Assembly: GCF_900115205.1 (NCBI RefSeq)
Contig: NZ_FOYQ01000001.1
Coordinates: 1,267,240 to 1,331,239 of the forward strand
Reading direction: 5' to 3'
Source: Robiginitalea myxolifaciens
Lineage (GTDB): Bacteria; Bacteroidota; Bacteroidia; Flavobacteriales; Flavobacteriaceae
DNA length: 64,000 nucleotides
The notes under the pieces are model-generated. The model searched no databases and was not told the DNA's origin. It saw only the letters and a list, made by a program, of their open reading frames with translations. Of the stretch, positions 37,284 to 50,718 are shown in pieces. Positions within the stretch are counted from its first letter, which is position 1. Each line of letters begins with the position of its first letter. Position numbers and translations under genes: made by a program.

Positions 37284-40200
37284 TGAAGCCAACCAAACTT
37301 TGGTACTTGCTGGCCGCCTTAATGCTGACCACATTCAGCGGCTTTGCACAGGAATACAACTCCTTTGACATTCGCTATCAGGCAAATCTCCGGGGAGACC
37401 TGACTTTTATTGCCAATAACATTGTTAACCGGGAAACCGGTTCGGCAGATCCGGAAGATCCATATAATATTACCGGGAATTCCTCTACCTATAACGACTG
37501 GCTCGATATGCAATATATCGATGTCGACTCCGATCCCAGTACGTTTAGCTCCAGTTCAGCGACCTTTACCTATCCCGACCCCAATTGTAACCTGGTCCGA
37601 TATGCCGGGCTATACTGGTCGGCGACCTACCCCAGTGAACAGGCCGGGCAAGCCGTAGGTACAAACCGGCAAAACGACTTCAATCAGGTGCGATTACGGG
37701 TTCCGGGAGGCGCCTATGTAGACATTACGGCCGATGAAATCCTGTACGATGGTTTTACAAGTACAGAATCTTCGATGCGCCAGAATAGCCCCTACGCCTG
37801 TTACGCGGACGTAACGGCTTTGGTTACCGCGCTTGCTGATCCTCAGGGGGAATACACCGTGGCTAACATTCGCTCTGTTGTCGGCTCCCTTTCCCCTGGT
37901 GGAGGAGCGGCAGGAGGATGGACACTCGTTATTGCCTATGAAAACCCTACCCTGACCGGTAAGCTCATAACAACCTTCGATGGTTTCGCTCGCGTTAGGA
38001 GCGCCAACCCATCGGTAGATATCGCTTACAACGGTTTCAACACCATTCCGGCAGGTCCTGTAATTGCGGATATCGGAGCGATTGCCCTGGAAGGGGATAA
38101 CCGAATTACCGGAGACCGCATGCGCATCCGTGCCGCCAGTAACGGAGGCTTTACAACAATCAGCAATGCCGCCAATCCCGCATCGAACTTTTTCAACAGT
38201 AATATCACTGAGGACGGAACCGTGGTTACCGCGCGTAACCCCAACAGTGTAAACACCCTGGGGTATGACACCGATATGTTCATCCTGAACAACCCTTTAA
38301 ACTCGGTAATTCCCAACGATGAAACCGCCGCCACCTTCCGGTTTACCTCTAACGGAGACCAATACTACCCCATTTTTAACTCCTTCAATGTCGAGATCAT
38401 CGAGCCCAATATTGTGCTTGAAAAACGGGTCGAAGATATTGCCGGAAACGACATAACCGGAGCCGGGGTAAACCTGGGGCAATTACTCGACTATGTGCTC
38501 ACCTTTGAGAACATCGGAAATGACGATGCCACCCAATACGTTATCCGCGATATTCTACCGATAAATGTTACGCTGGACGAGTCTAATATGGACCTTCCGC
38601 CCGGGGTAACCTATACCTATAACCCGGGTACCCGGGAAGTGATTTTCAGCATTCCCGACAACCTGGTCGAAGTGGCAGATCCCGCCTATTCGATTCGTAT
38701 GCGGGTTCAGGTGGCTGAAAACTGTTTCGATTTTATCGACGCCTGTACAGACCTGATCCAAAACCTGGCATATTCCACCTACCGGGGCGTATTGAATACG
38801 GCACAAATTTCCGATGATCCCAGTGTTACCGAATTTAATACCTGTGGTTTTGTTGTTCCGGGAGCCACAAACTTCCTGCTGGACGACCTGGAAAACTGTG
38901 ATTTTTCAAGGGATGTCGAGCTCTGCGGTACCAGTGTGGTGCTGGATGCCGGAGATAATTTTGATTCCTACGTCTGGTATATCGACAATAACAATGATGG
39001 CCTGATCGATGCCGGGGATACGGTAATTACGGATGGCGATCCTGATAATGACCCCAGCACGCTGCTGGTAACCGACACCGGACAGTACATCGTCGATAAG
39101 ATTGTTGCGGATCCGTGTAAAGGATTTCAGGAAATCATCAATGTAACACTGCCTGGATCAACACAGATCAACCCGATCATTACCCTGATCAACGATACCA
39201 CGAATACCGTTGAAGGTGAGGTAGTTACCTGTCCTAATGACGGAAGTCTGTTGCCCAAGATTTTCCTTTGTGGTTTGAACGATACGGAACTGATCCAGAT
39301 CAACATCCCGGACGCCACGAGCATTTCCTGGGAACAACTCGACGAAGCGAGTTGTGCGGACTCCGGCGACGATTGTGCCAACCTGAATTCTGCCTGTACC
39401 TGGAATCAGGTCGATACCGGTAACGACTTTCTGGCTTCCGATGCCGGAGAATACCGGGTGGTGATAAACTACCAGAATGGGTGTTTTACCCGTTTCTATT
39501 TTAACATTTTCAAGAATCCCCTCAACCCACAATACAACGTCACAGACATTATCTGTGCCACTCCGGGGAACATTACGGTAACCAACATGCCGGCCGACTA
39601 CGAGTATCAGCTGGTAGATGCCGTAAGCGGTGCCGTCCTGGTGCCTTACAGCGCCGGAAACGGGCCTAGCTTTGACATTGCTACCAACGGGGCATATACC
39701 GTAGAAATGCGTCAGGTTGGTGTTGTAGACGGGTGTGTTTTTTATCTGGAGAATATCGGTGTTCTGGCCCGGGATTTCCAGGTCGATGTCGTAGCCTCCA
39801 ATGTCGATTGTAACGGCCTGGGATCCATTGATATTTCGGTTCTAGATGTTGAGCCGCAATACTATTACGAGATTTCCCAGGGTGGAACCATCGTAGACAC
39901 CTTTGGTCCGAGTTTGGACAACAATTACTCATTTGACAATCTAAATGCGGGCATCTATGACGTGCGAGTTACTACCGACGATGGTTGTTTGCATACAGAA
40001 CAAGTCGAAATCCTTGACGTATCTGACCTTGCGGTGACCGCGGTGACCACGAAATCTATCGATTGTACCGATGGCATCATCACTGTAAGCGGCTCAGGAG
40101 GGTTCCCGAATCCCGATTATCTCTATGCCGTCTGGAACGTAAATGGCACAGACCTCTACGCCACCGTGGGGGATATTCCTGCAACTGCCTTTCAGGATAC

Positions 40201-43200
40201 CGAAGAATTTTATTTCACCAATGGGGAAGAAGGCGATTACCAATTTATCGTCGTTGATGGGAGTAACTGTTTTGCCCTTTCCAACATCGTTACCATCGCT
40301 GTTGCTCCTGCGGTTGAATACACCACAACTGCAACCGATGAGTCTTGTTTAGGGCTTGCCGACGGGCAATTCGAAGTAAACGTGACCAATTTCAACGGGT
40401 ACTCCGTTTCCTATACCCTTACCTATCCGGACTCCAGTACAGCGACGAATACCTCAGGTGTATTCTCCGGACTGGGACAGGGGAATTACAGCCTGGTGCT
40501 GACACAAACCAACGGTACGGACACCTGTGATTTTACAGAAACCTTTACCATTGGTGGTCCGGCAAGCGCCGTAACCGCTGATGCCGTGCAAACCCAGGCC
40601 TACACCTGTCTGCAGGATGCTATTATACAGGCTCAAAATGTGACCGGGGGTACGGCGCCTTATGAGTACAGTATTGATGGGATCAATTTTGCGGCTTCCG
40701 ACACTTTTACCGGGCTTACCGACGGCACTTACACCATCGCTGTTCGGGATGCTAACGGGTGTGTATTCACCACGGCTCCGATCACTATCGATCCGCTAGA
40801 TTTACCAGACGATTTTACTTTTACCCAAACCCAGGTTACCTGCCCTGGATTAACCGCTGATGTAACGGCAACCGTTGTCAATGGAACCGCGCCGTTTACG
40901 ATTGAAATTATTGCTCCTGCGGCTATAGCTGCCAGCAGCAGTGCAGGCAATAGCGCCACTTTTAATGGGCTGGCGCCAGACACATATACCTTCCAGGTAA
41001 CCGATGTCAATGGCTGTACCTACCAGGAAAATTATACCATAGCCCCAATTACTCCGATCACAGTTACCGGCACCCCGGTATCGCCTGTTAGCTGTCTGGG
41101 AGGCGCCGATGGAGAGGCAACCTATACGGTAAGCGGCTTCGCTACCTCATACGATTATGCTGTTACCGGACCGGCGACTTTCTCCGGAACGGCCGAGACC
41201 AATGGAACCATAAACCTTACCGGGCTCCCTGCGGGAAGCTACGATATTACCGTAACCGATACAGATACCAACTGCACGGACACTGCTACAGTGGTCATTG
41301 ACGCTCCAGCCGCCGCGCTGGCCTTTACCTTAAGTGTTACCCAACCCACCTGTACGGATGACGGTTCCGTAACCATTTCAGCCAGTGGGGGATGGGGAAG
41401 CTATAGCTATCAACTTATTCAACCGGACGCTTCTGTTGTAGGGCCACAGGGCAGCCCAACTTTCACCAGCCTTACCCAATTGGGTGCCTATACCGTTGAG
41501 GTTACCGATGCCAATGGCTGTGTGGAAACCGACACCTTTACCCTTTCCGCTCCAACGAACCCAACAGTAACACTGGATCCGGTTACTGATCTGTGTTACG
41601 ATCCGAGTGGAGGCGTATCCTTAACCGCAAATGCTTCCGGGGGCCTTCCTCCGTATAACTACAGCCTCAATGGCGGGCCTACCCAAACCAGCAACACTTT
41701 TGACAACCTTGGGCCTGGCAGCTACACCGTAGTAGTGACCGACCTCAACGGCTGTACCGCGAGTTCTACCGCCGTAGCGATTGCTCCTCAACTCACTGCT
41801 ACCGGAGTCCTTACCAAAGAATTGGATTGCTCGGTAAGTCCGGACGCAATCATTGACGTTACCATTGCTGGTGGCGCAGCCCCATTCAGCTATACGGTAA
41901 ATGGAAGCGGCCCAACAGCGGTTACTGGCAATGCATTTACTTATACCGCGACCACCGACGACACCTACGTTTTTACCATTACTGACAGCGAAGGATGTAC
42001 CACAGATGTAACCGTAGTGGTAGACCCTATAACCAATCCGGTTGCTACCCACACACCAGTAGACCCAAGCTGTAATGGGGGCGCTGACGGCAGCGTGACA
42101 ATAACCATTGATCCCAACTTCGGAACAGCTCCCTATGAGGTAAGTTTCGACGGGTCTGCATTCAGTTCTCAAACCGTATACAGTGCCTTGGCTGCAGGAA
42201 CTTACACCTATGTTGTACAAGATTCCAAAGGCTGCCAGTATACCGACACCGTTACCTTATCCGAACCCGCTCCGATAGCTGCAGATGCAGTCCTGGTTCA
42301 GGCATACACCTGCCTGCAGGATGGCAGCATCCAGGCGCAAAACGTTACCGGTGGAACCGCCCCGTATTCCTATAGCATTGACGGTGTAAATTTCGCTGGT
42401 TCAGATACATTTACCGGGCTAACAGACGGCACCTATACCATTACCGTTCAGGATGCCTCCGGATGTACATTTACCACCGCTCCCGTGACCATTGATCCGC
42501 TGGATCCGCCTACAGATATTAGCTTCGCAGCAACGGCTCCGAATTGTCCGGCAGAAGTTTCGGATGTTACGCTGACCGTTACCGGAGGTACAGGCGCGAT
42601 AACTTATGAGATACTAGCTCCTGCAGCGGTAAATAATGGAAACAACAACCTGTTTACCAACCTCAGCCCCAACACCTATACCTTCCAGGTCACGGATGCC
42701 AATGGCTGTTCTTATCAGGAAAGCTTTACGATCCTTCCGGTTACCCCAATCGATGTGGCCGGTACGCTGGTGAGCAATGTAAGCTGTGTTGGTGGAAACG
42801 ACGGTGCTGCAGATTTCGCCGTAAGCGGATTTGCTTCCACCTATTCCTATACCGTTAATGGCGGAGCTGCCGTAACCGGACAAAGCGCTGCTGTTATTAA
42901 CCTAACCGGTCTTATAGCCGGAAACTATACAGTGGTGGTAACTGACGAAACCACCAACTGTACGGACACCGATGTGGTAACCGTGAGTGAGCCTGCCATG
43001 GCTTTAGCATTTACCTTTACCACTACGCCGATTACCTGTGTTTCGGACGGTGCAGTAACCATCAACGCCACTGGCGGGTGGGGCGCCTACAGCTACCAAC
43101 TGGAACAACCCGACACCTCGGTCCTTGGCCCTCAGGCTTCGGCTACCTTTACCGGCTTGACGCAGTTGGGGACGTACACCATCACAGTAGCAGATGCCAA

Positions 43201-46200
43201 CGGATGTATAGCAACGGATACTTTTGTGCTGGCCGCCCCGGCCAACCCGGTTGCCAGCATCGATGCGACTTCTGACCTCTGTTATGATGCCGCAACAGGT
43301 GCCACTGTGGTCATTGGAGCCAGCGGCGGACTTGCGCCATATACATATAGCGTGAACGGCGGTGCCTCTCAGGCTTCAAACACCTTTGCCGGACTGGTTC
43401 CCGGAAACTATACCTTCACCGTTACAGACAGTAATGGGTGTAGCGATACCGTTGCCCAAATAATAGAACCTCAGCTTACGGGTAATGCCGTTCTGACCAA
43501 GGACGTAGATTGTACGGTATCTCCGGACGCTATTCTGGACGTAACCGTAAATGGGGGATATGCCCCGTACACCTACGAAGTCCAGTTCAATGGAGGCGGG
43601 TTCACGCCCTATGCCGGCGGCTTCCCGTATACCACAACTACTTCCGGCGACTATCAATTCCGGATTACAGACAGCCAGGGTTGTGTGGGAGTCACCAATA
43701 CTGTAACGGTTACGCCAATCGTTTTTCCACAGGCAACGGAAACCATTATAGACCCCACTTGTTTTGGGGATGCCAACGGAATCGTAGAAATCAATATCGA
43801 TCCGAATTTCGGGGAAGCCCCTTACCAGGTAGACTTCGATGGAGCGGGCTTTTCCAACCAGACCGTGTATTCGGGATTGGCCGCAGGAACCTATAACTAT
43901 ACCGTACGCGATGCGCGCGGGTGTACCTTTACCGATACAGCAGTACTGACTGATCCGGCCTTATTCGATGCCAGCATTACTGTAACCGATGTGAGCTGTA
44001 GCGGCACTCCCGGAGGGGGTGACGTTCCCGGGCGTATCGATATATCGATTATCAGCGGCGGTACTGCAAACTTTACCTATACGCTGTACGACCAATTAAA
44101 CAATATCGTTCCGGTTACCGGATCCAACCCTATTGTAAACACGGCTTCCACCACCGCCACTTTCGACGGGCTAGCTTTCGGGGATTACTATATCCGCATC
44201 ATCGATGCCAACGGATGTGAGTTCTATCAGAATCCGGTTCGTGTGCGTGCGAATCCGTTCCTGAGCCTGGAAACCTCAGTGCCTCCGCCGGATTGTATTA
44301 CAGGTGGAAGTGTTACCGTCTCGGCCGATGGTGGATCAGGAGATTACAGTTTTAGCATCTATGGTCCTGGGACTGCCCCGGATTCAGAAACTGCTGGTCC
44401 TGGCGTGCTGGAAGAGCAGGCTACCTTCCTCGCATTAAACCCTGGCCAGACGTATATCTTCGAGGCGATTGATAATATCACCCTATGTAGCAGTTATATC
44501 GAAGTCACCATCCCGACGCTTTCCGGGATAGAAGTCGTACCCACGCCTACAGTGACTGATGCCACTTGCTTTGGGGATAACAACGGAAGCATTGCCTTCC
44601 AGTTCCAGAATTTCGACGGTACGGTAACCACAGTAGACTATCAGATCCTCGAGGCCCTCACCAACAACCCAACCGGTTTTGCCGGGAGTGTTACCGGGCC
44701 TGCCGGAGGACCAACGCCACTGGAAACGGTCACCAACCTGCCTCCGGGAGATTACGTATTGTTCTTCCAGGAAGCGACGAGTCCGTTCTGTTCAAACACC
44801 TATGATTTCCGCATACTGGAGCCATCGCCTATCAGCTTCAATATTGTGGATCAAAACAATGGGAACTGTATTGACGATGCCCAGGTAACCGTACAAGCTA
44901 CCGGAGGCGCCGGAGGCTTTACATACGCCTTCGTCGAGGACGGGGTAGCCCCAGTTCCCGGAGATTTTACGGCCAGCAGCTATGCCGAATTGGACCCTGC
45001 AGTCAATACCCAATGGGATGCCTATGCGCTCGACGCCAATGGGTGTATGACACCTCCCCTGGACATAACCATTGTGGCGGATCCCGAACCGGTAATCTCT
45101 ATTGTAGCGAACCAATGTGCTGCAACCGAAGGTAATTTCGAGATTACCGTAACCCTTGACAATGCTGGGGTAGGTCCTTACAGATTGAGCCTTGATGGAG
45201 GCGCATTCCAGGCTTCAACCCTGGTTAATGCCGGAGATACCTTCGTGTTTACCGGTATCAGCTCAGGCACCCATACTGTTGAAGTGCGGGACTCGAACGG
45301 TTGTGGAAACCTCGTTTCCCTGGACATCTATCCACCTTCAGACCTTTCGGCCGAAGCCCTGGTACAGCCTTCTTGTGCCTTGAATGATGGACAAATTTTG
45401 CTGACTGCCTATGGTGGTTCCAGCGTCTATACTTACGAATTATTCCTCGGTGGGGTTAGCGTAACTGGTGGGCCACAAGCTTCGCCTCTGTTTACCGGAT
45501 TGGCTCCAGGCTCCTATACCGCCTTTGTCTATGACACCCTGGCCACCGGCTGTGGGGCCAGCTCAAGCCTTGTACTCGATGTGCCTACCTTGGTAGCATT
45601 CTCCAATATCGTAACGGACGTGAGCTGTAACGGAGGTGCTGACGGGATCATCGAAGCCGTGCTGGATCCGGGAATGGATAATCCTCCCTACACCTATCAG
45701 CTCTTCGACAACACCGGCCTGATCCCGCAAAGTGGCGTACAATCCAGCCCGGTATTCACCGGACTTACCGCAGACGACTACATTGTTCGCGTAACTTCCG
45801 GAAGAGGATGTAGTACCGACGAGCCAGCAACTGTAGCAGAACCTGCCGCTGTGACTGCAAGTGCAGTGGCTACTGACTTTGCCTGTGCCCCGGATAATTC
45901 TGTGAATCAGGCTACGATAACCGTAACTGCAGGAGGGGGAACAGCTCCTTACCTCTACAGTATTGATGGAACAAACTTTACCTCCACCAACACCTTTGAT
46001 ATCACAGATACCGGGGTAATACAAAACTTTACGCTAACTGTCCGGGATGCGAACGGATGCGAAGCTACCGATGCCATCAGTATAAATCCTTTGCCAGAAA
46101 TTACAGATGCAGTTGTAAGTCAGGTTACTGCCATTACCTGTACCAATGACGAGGTAGTGCGAATCACGGTTACCGGTGGTTCCGGAGATTTCGATTTTGA

Positions 46201-49200
46201 TCTGCTCCCGCTGGGAACAGTGGCCACGCAATCTCCAGGTGCCGGGGTATTTACTGCAGATTTCAACCTGAGCAGTCCGGGAGACTATTCCTTCCGGGTT
46301 ACCGATAACGTTACCGGGTGTTATTTTACCACCTTGCCCTATACTGTGGCTCCCTATGACCTGATCGAAGCGGTTGCAACAGCTGTTACGCCGGTCAGCT
46401 GTTTCGGCGATGCCACAGGCGAGATCAGTGTACAGGTAAATAACTATACAGGGAATTACACCTATCAGGTATTCGATGGGGCTGGAACTCCAGTTTCCGC
46501 GGTTGTTCCTACAGACACCTCTGTGAACCCGAGAGTTATCGGGGGTCTTACCGGTGGGAATTACTATGTTGAGGTTATTGCCACAGACACGCCATTCTGT
46601 GATGCGCTTACCAACACGGTAACCATTCTATCGCCACCAACGCCAGTTAGCCTGGCGCTGGTCAGCAATACCAATGCAAACTGTAATGCCGGAGCAGAAG
46701 TTACGGTCGCAGCCAATGGGGGAACTCCCGGCTACACCTATGCCTTTGTGCCCAACGGCAGCATTCCGGTTGCAGGAGATTATACGCCAAGCGCAACTGC
46801 TGTTCTTAGCCCGGCTACCTACCCTGCCGACTATGACGTCTATGTCCTGGACAGCAATGGATGTGCGGACATGATTACCGTAACCGTGGATGAAGATCCG
46901 CTGCCAACAGTTACAGCACCACCTTATGCTGCCGACCAATGTACTTCCGATGGTACCTCCTACACATTTACAGTAACAGGGACCGGAATTGCGCCGCTGT
47001 CTTATAGTGTGGGTGCCGGCTTCCAGGCCTCCCCGACCTTCACTGTATTTGCCCCGGGCACTTATACCGTAACCATCCGGGATGCCAACGGTTGTTTGGC
47101 CACGGATACTATCGATATCCTGCCTCCTCTTGGTATCTCCGCACAACCGACGATTCAGCCTTCTTGTCTGCTGAATGACGGGGAGATTACCGTAACGGCA
47201 AGTGGTGGATCGGGTGCATACACCTACGACCTTCTAGATAATGGAGGGGTTAGTGTAATTGGTGGGGTGCCACAGGCTTCTAATGTATTCTCAGGCCTTG
47301 CCCCGGGCAATTATACCGCCATCATTTACGATACCTCAGGATCTGGCTGTGACGCCCAGGCGCCGGTGATGCTTGAAGCTCCTACGCCTGTCGCCTTCAC
47401 CACTTCCGCTGTAGATGTTAGTTGTTTCGGAGGTGCCGATGGATCCATAACTGTAACCTTGGATCCGGGTCAGGATAATCCGCCTTACACCTATGAGTTG
47501 TACGATGGAGGTATGGCCTTGGTCGCTGGTCCTCAAAGTAACCCACTGTTTACGGGATTGGTTGCAGACAACTACACGGTAAGGGTGTTGTCGGGACGTA
47601 ACTGCGAAGCTACTGTTGTCCAGGCTGTTACCGAGCCTGCTGTGCTTAACGCCAGTGCAACGGCAACTCCATTTGCCTGTGCCGCCGACAATTCTGTCAC
47701 CACATCCACGGTAACGGTATTCGTTCCCGGAAGCGGAGGTACTACGCCGTACCTGTACAGTATCGACAATATAAATTTCCAAAGCTCCAACACTTTCGAA
47801 GTGTCCGACACTGGGGTAACCCAAACGATTAATGTCTACGTGCGCGACGCGAATGGGTGTGTCGCTACGGATTTTGTTACCCTGGAGCCGCTGAACACCT
47901 TTAATGCAACCGTTAGTCAGGATATTGCCATTAGTTGTGCAAATCCGGAGCAAGTTACCGTAAGCGTAACCGACGATGGTAACCCGGCCAACACCTATAC
48001 TTTCGAATTACTGCCACTAGGCAGTCCCGATGGTACCCTTATCAGTACTCCTACGAATACCACGGCGGTATATGAGCTTAATGTGCCGGGAAGCTATGTA
48101 TTCCGGGTTACGGATAATGCAACCGGATGTTACGTCACTACGGCTCCTTACGACATTGCTCCATACGACCTGATTCAGGCCAGCCTTAGCCCGCTTACGC
48201 CGGTGACCTGTTTCGGGGACACCAACGGCTCGCTTTCCCTGAATATTAGCGGATACAGCGGTGCTTATGACTATGAAGTTTTTGATGCTGGCGGAACAAC
48301 CACAGGTATAACCGGAAGCGCCAATACCGCTACCAACCCCCTCACCATTACTGGCTTGAGTGGTGGAAACTATTTCGTGCGCATCACGGAAACCGGAGCC
48401 CCTTTCTGTACTGAAGACACAGGCATCGTGACCATTGCTTCCCCTGATATGCCTATTTCGGCAGTATTCAGCCAAATTGCGGATGTCACTTGTACCAATG
48501 ACATGGGTGAAATCCTAGTAGATCCATCAGGAGGATTTGCCCCGTATGATATCGTGCTGACCAATACCACCACTACGCAAACCTACACCGCAAATGGGGT
48601 ACAGTCTCAGGTGTTTTCAGGTCTTGCTGCGGGAACCTATACCCTGTCCATTACGGATGCCGGGGGATGTGTATATACGCATCCGACAACCCTTGATATG
48701 CTTCCTCCAGCCCCAATTTCGGCTGGGATCAATGCCACGCCTACAACGCTTGCCTGTTATGGGGACACCAATGCAGTTGTAACAGCAACCGGGGTTACCG
48801 GCGGTTCAGGAAGTTATCAGTTTAGCCTGAATTATTACGACTCCAGCGGCACAACTGTTCAATTTGTGTCCGGATTCCAAAGCAGCCCGGTATTCACCGG
48901 ACTGGGTTCAGGGGTGTATAGTATCACCATTTCGGATGGATGGAACTGCGACATTGAAACGCCGCAGGTGTCCATTTCAGAACCCAGTGAGGTGGCCTCC
49001 AACCTGATCCAGACGGCCATGCTTACCTGTACAACGGATGCAGCGTTATTATTGACCGCTACCGGGGGAACCGCTCCTTACGAATTCAGTACCGATGGCG
49101 TACTCTATTCCCCAATGTCTGGCGGGGACAACCACACCTTCAGCGTAACAGATGGTGTATACCAATTCTATGTGCGTGACGCCCAGGGTTGTGAGGCAAA

Positions 49201-50701
49201 CCTCAGCAACCAGGTAAGTATTGAGCCCGTACAACCGCTGATGCTGGATATTGATATGAGCGCCGCTTTTGTCAATTGTACCGGTGAAATGACGGCTTCC
49301 CTGATGGCTACCGCAACCGGCGGGCTTGGAGGCTATCAGTACGAGCTCTACGGAGATGCGGGGCTGACCAGCCTGATTACAGGGCCCCAGGCCTCAGGGA
49401 CTTTCCCGAATCTGGGCGTGGGAAGCTACTGGATCCGGGTTACCAGCCAGGATTGCGAGGAAGTTTCCAGCGAACTTATCGTTACTGAGCCTGCACCCCT
49501 GCAAATCGATCGGGAGGAATTCACCGATGTGACTTGTGCGGGAGAAGAAGATGGAAGCATCATCGTTGAGGTTAGTGGCGGAACCGGTCAGATCCTCTAT
49601 GCCATTTCCCCGAACCTCAACCAATTCGACGATGAAAATGTATTCGATGAGCTGGCGGCTGGTGTGTACGATGTTATCGCACAGGATGAGAATGGATGTT
49701 TTATAACCTTCCAGTTTACGATTTCCGAACCTGCACCGCTTCAGGTAGACTACACGGTTTTACCGGAGGTATGCGAAGGCAATGCGGATGGATCTATAGA
49801 TGTGGTAATTACCGGGGGAACTGCACCTTATGCGACGGCCTTTAATTCCAATGCAGATGCAGACTTTGTACCGGGTCAGACCAGCTTTACGGGACTTGCC
49901 TCGGGCACCTATGTGATCTTTGTGCGCGATGCTCAGGGTTGTGAAACCAATGTGATCGTGGAGGTTGCTCCTGGGGTTAACCTGAATGCAACGGTAACAC
50001 CGATATATGAATGTACCGGAAACATCCCGGACAACTATCTGGAAGTTATTCTGGAAGATCCGTCGGTAAGCGATCAGGTGATGTATGCCCTGGATTCTAC
50101 AGATCCAGCAGACATGCAACTCGATGCAGATTTCACCAATCTCGCACCAGGTCCGCATTATCTGGCCATATCGCACAGTAACGGCTGCGTCCTGACCATT
50201 GATTTTGAGATCGAGGATTTTGAACCGCTAACTCTTACCCTGGACCAGTTCAACATCAATGAGATAACCGCTACAGCCACCGGCGGTGTAGCGCCGTATA
50301 CCTTCATTTTCAATGGAGATGATAACGGGGAGGACAACACCTACTATATCGCGGAAACCGGTACCTATGTGGTACAGGTAATCGATCAGAACGGATGTGT
50401 TGCAGAGGCTTCGATATTCATGGAATTCATAGACATCGAAATCCCGAACTATTTCACCCCTGATGGCGATAATAACAACGATTTCTGGATACCTAACAAC
50501 ATGGAGGGCTTCCCGGAAATACTAATCAAAATATATGATCGTTATGGTAGAGTGGTGGCCGAAGTTCGACGCAATGGCCCAGGTTGGGACGGCACCTATA
50601 ATGGTGCGGATATGCCAACCGGAGATTACTGGTATGTAATCAAGCTCAATGGTGAACGGGACGACCGTGAGTTTGTCGGACACTTTACCCTTTACCGTTA
50701 A
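37283..50701 (+). CDS. Giant SprB-like gliding/adhesion protein with type B CTD (4472 residues)
   Basis: The ATG at 37283 overlaps the previous stop by one base and gives a clean signal peptide ([18 protein letters not shown]); the 12 extra codons from 37247 are not needed. N-terminal unique domain to about residue 370, then a DUF11-type repeat (about 376-520), then SprB-type repeats from about 833 to 4300. Each is roughly 80 residues with a Cys near its start (such as VSCFGGADG) and one near its end (DANGC), and a GTY core, so about forty repeats by length. The C-terminus ([24 protein letters not shown]) is a type B T9SS sorting domain. Two higher-order duplications are listed separately. 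Very few Lys, and many Thr, Asp, Gly, Val. By analogy with Flavobacterium SprB it would be a surface filament for gliding or adhesion, exported via type IX with the flanking SprF proteins. Confidence 0.93.
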   Translation: MKPTKLWYLLAALMLTTFSGFAQEYNSFDIRYQANLRGDLTFIANNIVNRETGSADPEDPYNITGNSSTYNDWLDMQYIDVDSDPSTFSSSSATFTYPDPNCNLVRYAGLYWSATYPSEQAGQAVGTNRQNDFNQVRLRVPGGAYVDITADEILYDGFTSTESSMRQNSPYACYADVTALVTALADPQGEYTVANIRSVVGSLSPGGGAAGGWTLVIAYENPTLTGKLITTFDGFARVRSANPSVDIAYNGFNTIPAGPVIADIGAIALEGDNRITGDRMRIRAASNGGFTTISNAANPASNFFNSNITEDGTVVTARNPNSVNTLGYDTDMFILNNPLNSVIPNDETAATFRFTSNGDQYYPIFNSFNVEIIEPNIVLEKRVEDIAGNDITGAGVNLGQLLDYVLTFENIGNDDATQYVIRDILPINVTLDESNMDLPPGVTYTYNPGTREVIFSIPDNLVEVADPAYSIRMRVQVAENCFDFIDACTDLIQNLAYSTYRGVLNTAQISDDPSVTEFNTCGFVVPGATNFLLDDLENCDFSRDVELCGTSVVLDAGDNFDSYVWYIDNNNDGLIDAGDTVITDGDPDNDPSTLLVTDTGQYIVDKIVADPCKGFQEIINVTLPGSTQINPIITLINDTTNTVEGEVVTCPNDGSLLPKIFLCGLNDTELIQINIPDATSISWEQLDEASCADSGDDCANLNSACTWNQVDTGNDFLASDAGEYRVVINYQNGCFTRFYFNIFKNPLNPQYNVTDIICATPGNITVTNMPADYEYQLVDAVSGAVLVPYSAGNGPSFDIATNGAYTVEMRQVGVVDGCVFYLENIGVLARDFQVDVVASNVDCNGLGSIDISVLDVEPQYYYEISQGGTIVDTFGPSLDNNYSFDNLNAGIYDVRVTTDDGCLHTEQVEILDVSDLAVTAVTTKSIDCTDGIITVSGSGGFPNPDYLYAVWNVNGTDLYATVGDIPATAFQDTEEFYFTNGEEGDYQFIVVDGSNCFALSNIVTIAVAPAVEYTTTATDESCLGLADGQFEVNVTNFNGYSVSYTLTYPDSSTATNTSGVFSGLGQGNYSLVLTQTNGTDTCDFTETFTIGGPASAVTADAVQTQAYTCLQDAIIQAQNVTGGTAPYEYSIDGINFAASDTFTGLTDGTYTIAVRDANGCVFTTAPITIDPLDLPDDFTFTQTQVTCPGLTADVTATVVNGTAPFTIEIIAPAAIAASSSAGNSATFNGLAPDTYTFQVTDVNGCTYQENYTIAPITPITVTGTPVSPVSCLGGADGEATYTVSGFATSYDYAVTGPATFSGTAETNGTINLTGLPAGSYDITVTDTDTNCTDTATVVIDAPAAALAFTLSVTQPTCTDDGSVTISASGGWGSYSYQLIQPDASVVGPQGSPTFTSLTQLGAYTVEVTDANGCVETDTFTLSAPTNPTVTLDPVTDLCYDPSGGVSLTANASGGLPPYNYSLNGGPTQTSNTFDNLGPGSYTVVVTDLNGCTASSTAVAIAPQLTATGVLTKELDCSVSPDAIIDVTIAGGAAPFSYTVNGSGPTAVTGNAFTYTATTDDTYVFTITDSEGCTTDVTVVVDPITNPVATHTPVDPSCNGGADGSVTITIDPNFGTAPYEVSFDGSAFSSQTVYSALAAGTYTYVVQDSKGCQYTDTVTLSEPAPIAADAVLVQAYTCLQDGSIQAQNVTGGTAPYSYSIDGVNFAGSDTFTGLTDGTYTITVQDASGCTFTTAPVTIDPLDPPTDISFAATAPNCPAEVSDVTLTVTGGTGAITYEILAPAAVNNGNNNLFTNLSPNTYTFQVTDANGCSYQESFTILPVTPIDVAGTLVSNVSCVGGNDGAADFAVSGFASTYSYTVNGGAAVTGQSAAVINLTGLIAGNYTVVVTDETTNCTDTDVVTVSEPAMALAFTFTTTPITCVSDGAVTINATGGWGAYSYQLEQPDTSVLGPQASATFTGLTQLGTYTITVADANGCIATDTFVLAAPANPVASIDATSDLCYDAATGATVVIGASGGLAPYTYSVNGGASQASNTFAGLVPGNYTFTVTDSNGCSDTVAQIIEPQLTGNAVLTKDVDCTVSPDAILDVTVNGGYAPYTYEVQFNGGGFTPYAGGFPYTTTTSGDYQFRITDSQGCVGVTNTVTVTPIVFPQATETIIDPTCFGDANGIVEINIDPNFGEAPYQVDFDGAGFSNQTVYSGLAAGTYNYTVRDARGCTFTDTAVLTDPALFDASITVTDVSCSGTPGGGDVPGRIDISIISGGTANFTYTLYDQLNNIVPVTGSNPIVNTASTTATFDGLAFGDYYIRIIDANGCEFYQNPVRVRANPFLSLETSVPPPDCITGGSVTVSADGGSGDYSFSIYGPGTAPDSETAGPGVLEEQATFLALNPGQTYIFEAIDNITLCSSYIEVTIPTLSGIEVVPTPTVTDATCFGDNNGSIAFQFQNFDGTVTTVDYQILEALTNNPTGFAGSVTGPAGGPTPLETVTNLPPGDYVLFFQEATSPFCSNTYDFRILEPSPISFNIVDQNNGNCIDDAQVTVQATGGAGGFTYAFVEDGVAPVPGDFTASSYAELDPAVNTQWDAYALDANGCMTPPLDITIVADPEPVISIVANQCAATEGNFEITVTLDNAGVGPYRLSLDGGAFQASTLVNAGDTFVFTGISSGTHTVEVRDSNGCGNLVSLDIYPPSDLSAEALVQPSCALNDGQILLTAYGGSSVYTYELFLGGVSVTGGPQASPLFTGLAPGSYTAFVYDTLATGCGASSSLVLDVPTLVAFSNIVTDVSCNGGADGIIEAVLDPGMDNPPYTYQLFDNTGLIPQSGVQSSPVFTGLTADDYIVRVTSGRGCSTDEPATVAEPAAVTASAVATDFACAPDNSVNQATITVTAGGGTAPYLYSIDGTNFTSTNTFDITDTGVIQNFTLTVRDANGCEATDAISINPLPEITDAVVSQVTAITCTNDEVVRITVTGGSGDFDFDLLPLGTVATQSPGAGVFTADFNLSSPGDYSFRVTDNVTGCYFTTLPYTVAPYDLIEAVATAVTPVSCFGDATGEISVQVNNYTGNYTYQVFDGAGTPVSAVVPTDTSVNPRVIGGLTGGNYYVEVIATDTPFCDALTNTVTILSPPTPVSLALVSNTNANCNAGAEVTVAANGGTPGYTYAFVPNGSIPVAGDYTPSATAVLSPATYPADYDVYVLDSNGCADMITVTVDEDPLPTVTAPPYAADQCTSDGTSYTFTVTGTGIAPLSYSVGAGFQASPTFTVFAPGTYTVTIRDANGCLATDTIDILPPLGISAQPTIQPSCLLNDGEITVTASGGSGAYTYDLLDNGGVSVIGGVPQASNVFSGLAPGNYTAIIYDTSGSGCDAQAPVMLEAPTPVAFTTSAVDVSCFGGADGSITVTLDPGQDNPPYTYELYDGGMALVAGPQSNPLFTGLVADNYTVRVLSGRNCEATVVQAVTEPAVLNASATATPFACAADNSVTTSTVTVFVPGSGGTTPYLYSIDNINFQSSNTFEVSDTGVTQTINVYVRDANGCVATDFVTLEPLNTFNATVSQDIAISCANPEQVTVSVTDDGNPANTYTFELLPLGSPDGTLISTPTNTTAVYELNVPGSYVFRVTDNATGCYVTTAPYDIAPYDLIQASLSPLTPVTCFGDTNGSLSLNISGYSGAYDYEVFDAGGTTTGITGSANTATNPLTITGLSGGNYFVRITETGAPFCTEDTGIVTIASPDMPISAVFSQIADVTCTNDMGEILVDPSGGFAPYDIVLTNTTTTQTYTANGVQSQVFSGLAAGTYTLSITDAGGCVYTHPTTLDMLPPAPISAGINATPTTLACYGDTNAVVTATGVTGGSGSYQFSLNYYDSSGTTVQFVSGFQSSPVFTGLGSGVYSITISDGWNCDIETPQVSISEPSEVASNLIQTAMLTCTTDAALLLTATGGTAPYEFSTDGVLYSPMSGGDNHTFSVTDGVYQFYVRDAQGCEANLSNQVSIEPVQPLMLDIDMSAAFVNCTGEMTASLMATATGGLGGYQYELYGDAGLTSLITGPQASGTFPNLGVGSYWIRVTSQDCEEVSSELIVTEPAPLQIDREEFTDVTCAGEEDGSIIVEVSGGTGQILYAISPNLNQFDDENVFDELAAGVYDVIAQDENGCFITFQFTISEPAPLQVDYTVLPEVCEGNADGSIDVVITGGTAPYATAFNSNADADFVPGQTSFTGLASGTYVIFVRDAQGCETNVIVEVAPGVNLNATVTPIYECTGNIPDNYLEVILEDPSVSDQVMYALDSTDPADMQLDADFTNLAPGPHYLAISHSNGCVLTIDFEIEDFEPLTLTLDQFNINEITATATGGVAPYTFIFNGDDNGEDNTYYIAETGTYVVQVIDQNGCVAEASIFMEFIDIEIPNYFTPDGDNNNDFWIPNNMEGFPEILIKIYDRYGRVVAEVRRNGPGWDGTYNGADMPTGDYWYVIKLNGERDDREFVGHFTLYR
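40575..43970 (+). repeat. Tandem supermodule A in the adhesin: two copies, period 1704 bases (568 residues)
   Basis: Block 1 (about 40575-42278) and block 2 (about 42279-43970) align without a shift in module order: each opens with YTCLQD...[12 protein letters not shown] and closes with a TVYS(A/G)LAAGTYxY module. Anchor TACACC occurs at 40601 and 42305, a difference of 1704 bases. The copies have diverged to roughly two-thirds identity by eye, so the duplication is old. Ends are approximate. Confidence 0.85.
44540..48450 (+). repeat. Tandem supermodule B in the adhesin: two full copies plus a partial, period about 600 residues
   Basis: A module with CFGD at 44567, 46400 and 48209 marks successive block starts (differences 1833 and 1809 bases). 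Within the blocks the segments QPSCALNDG and QPSCLLNDG lie 1791 bases apart (45365 and 47156), so indels occur between copies. Order of modules in the two blocks is the same. The third copy is cut off after its first module. The blocks differ from supermodule A. Confidence 0.8.
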
Positions 50702-50718
50702 AATATAACTGAAGAAAC

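Noticed and set aside
40575-48450. Repeats that could be read as CRISPR or insertion elements
   Set aside because: They stay in frame inside one long ORF, have protein-level not base-level periodicity, and lack unique spacers of constant length.
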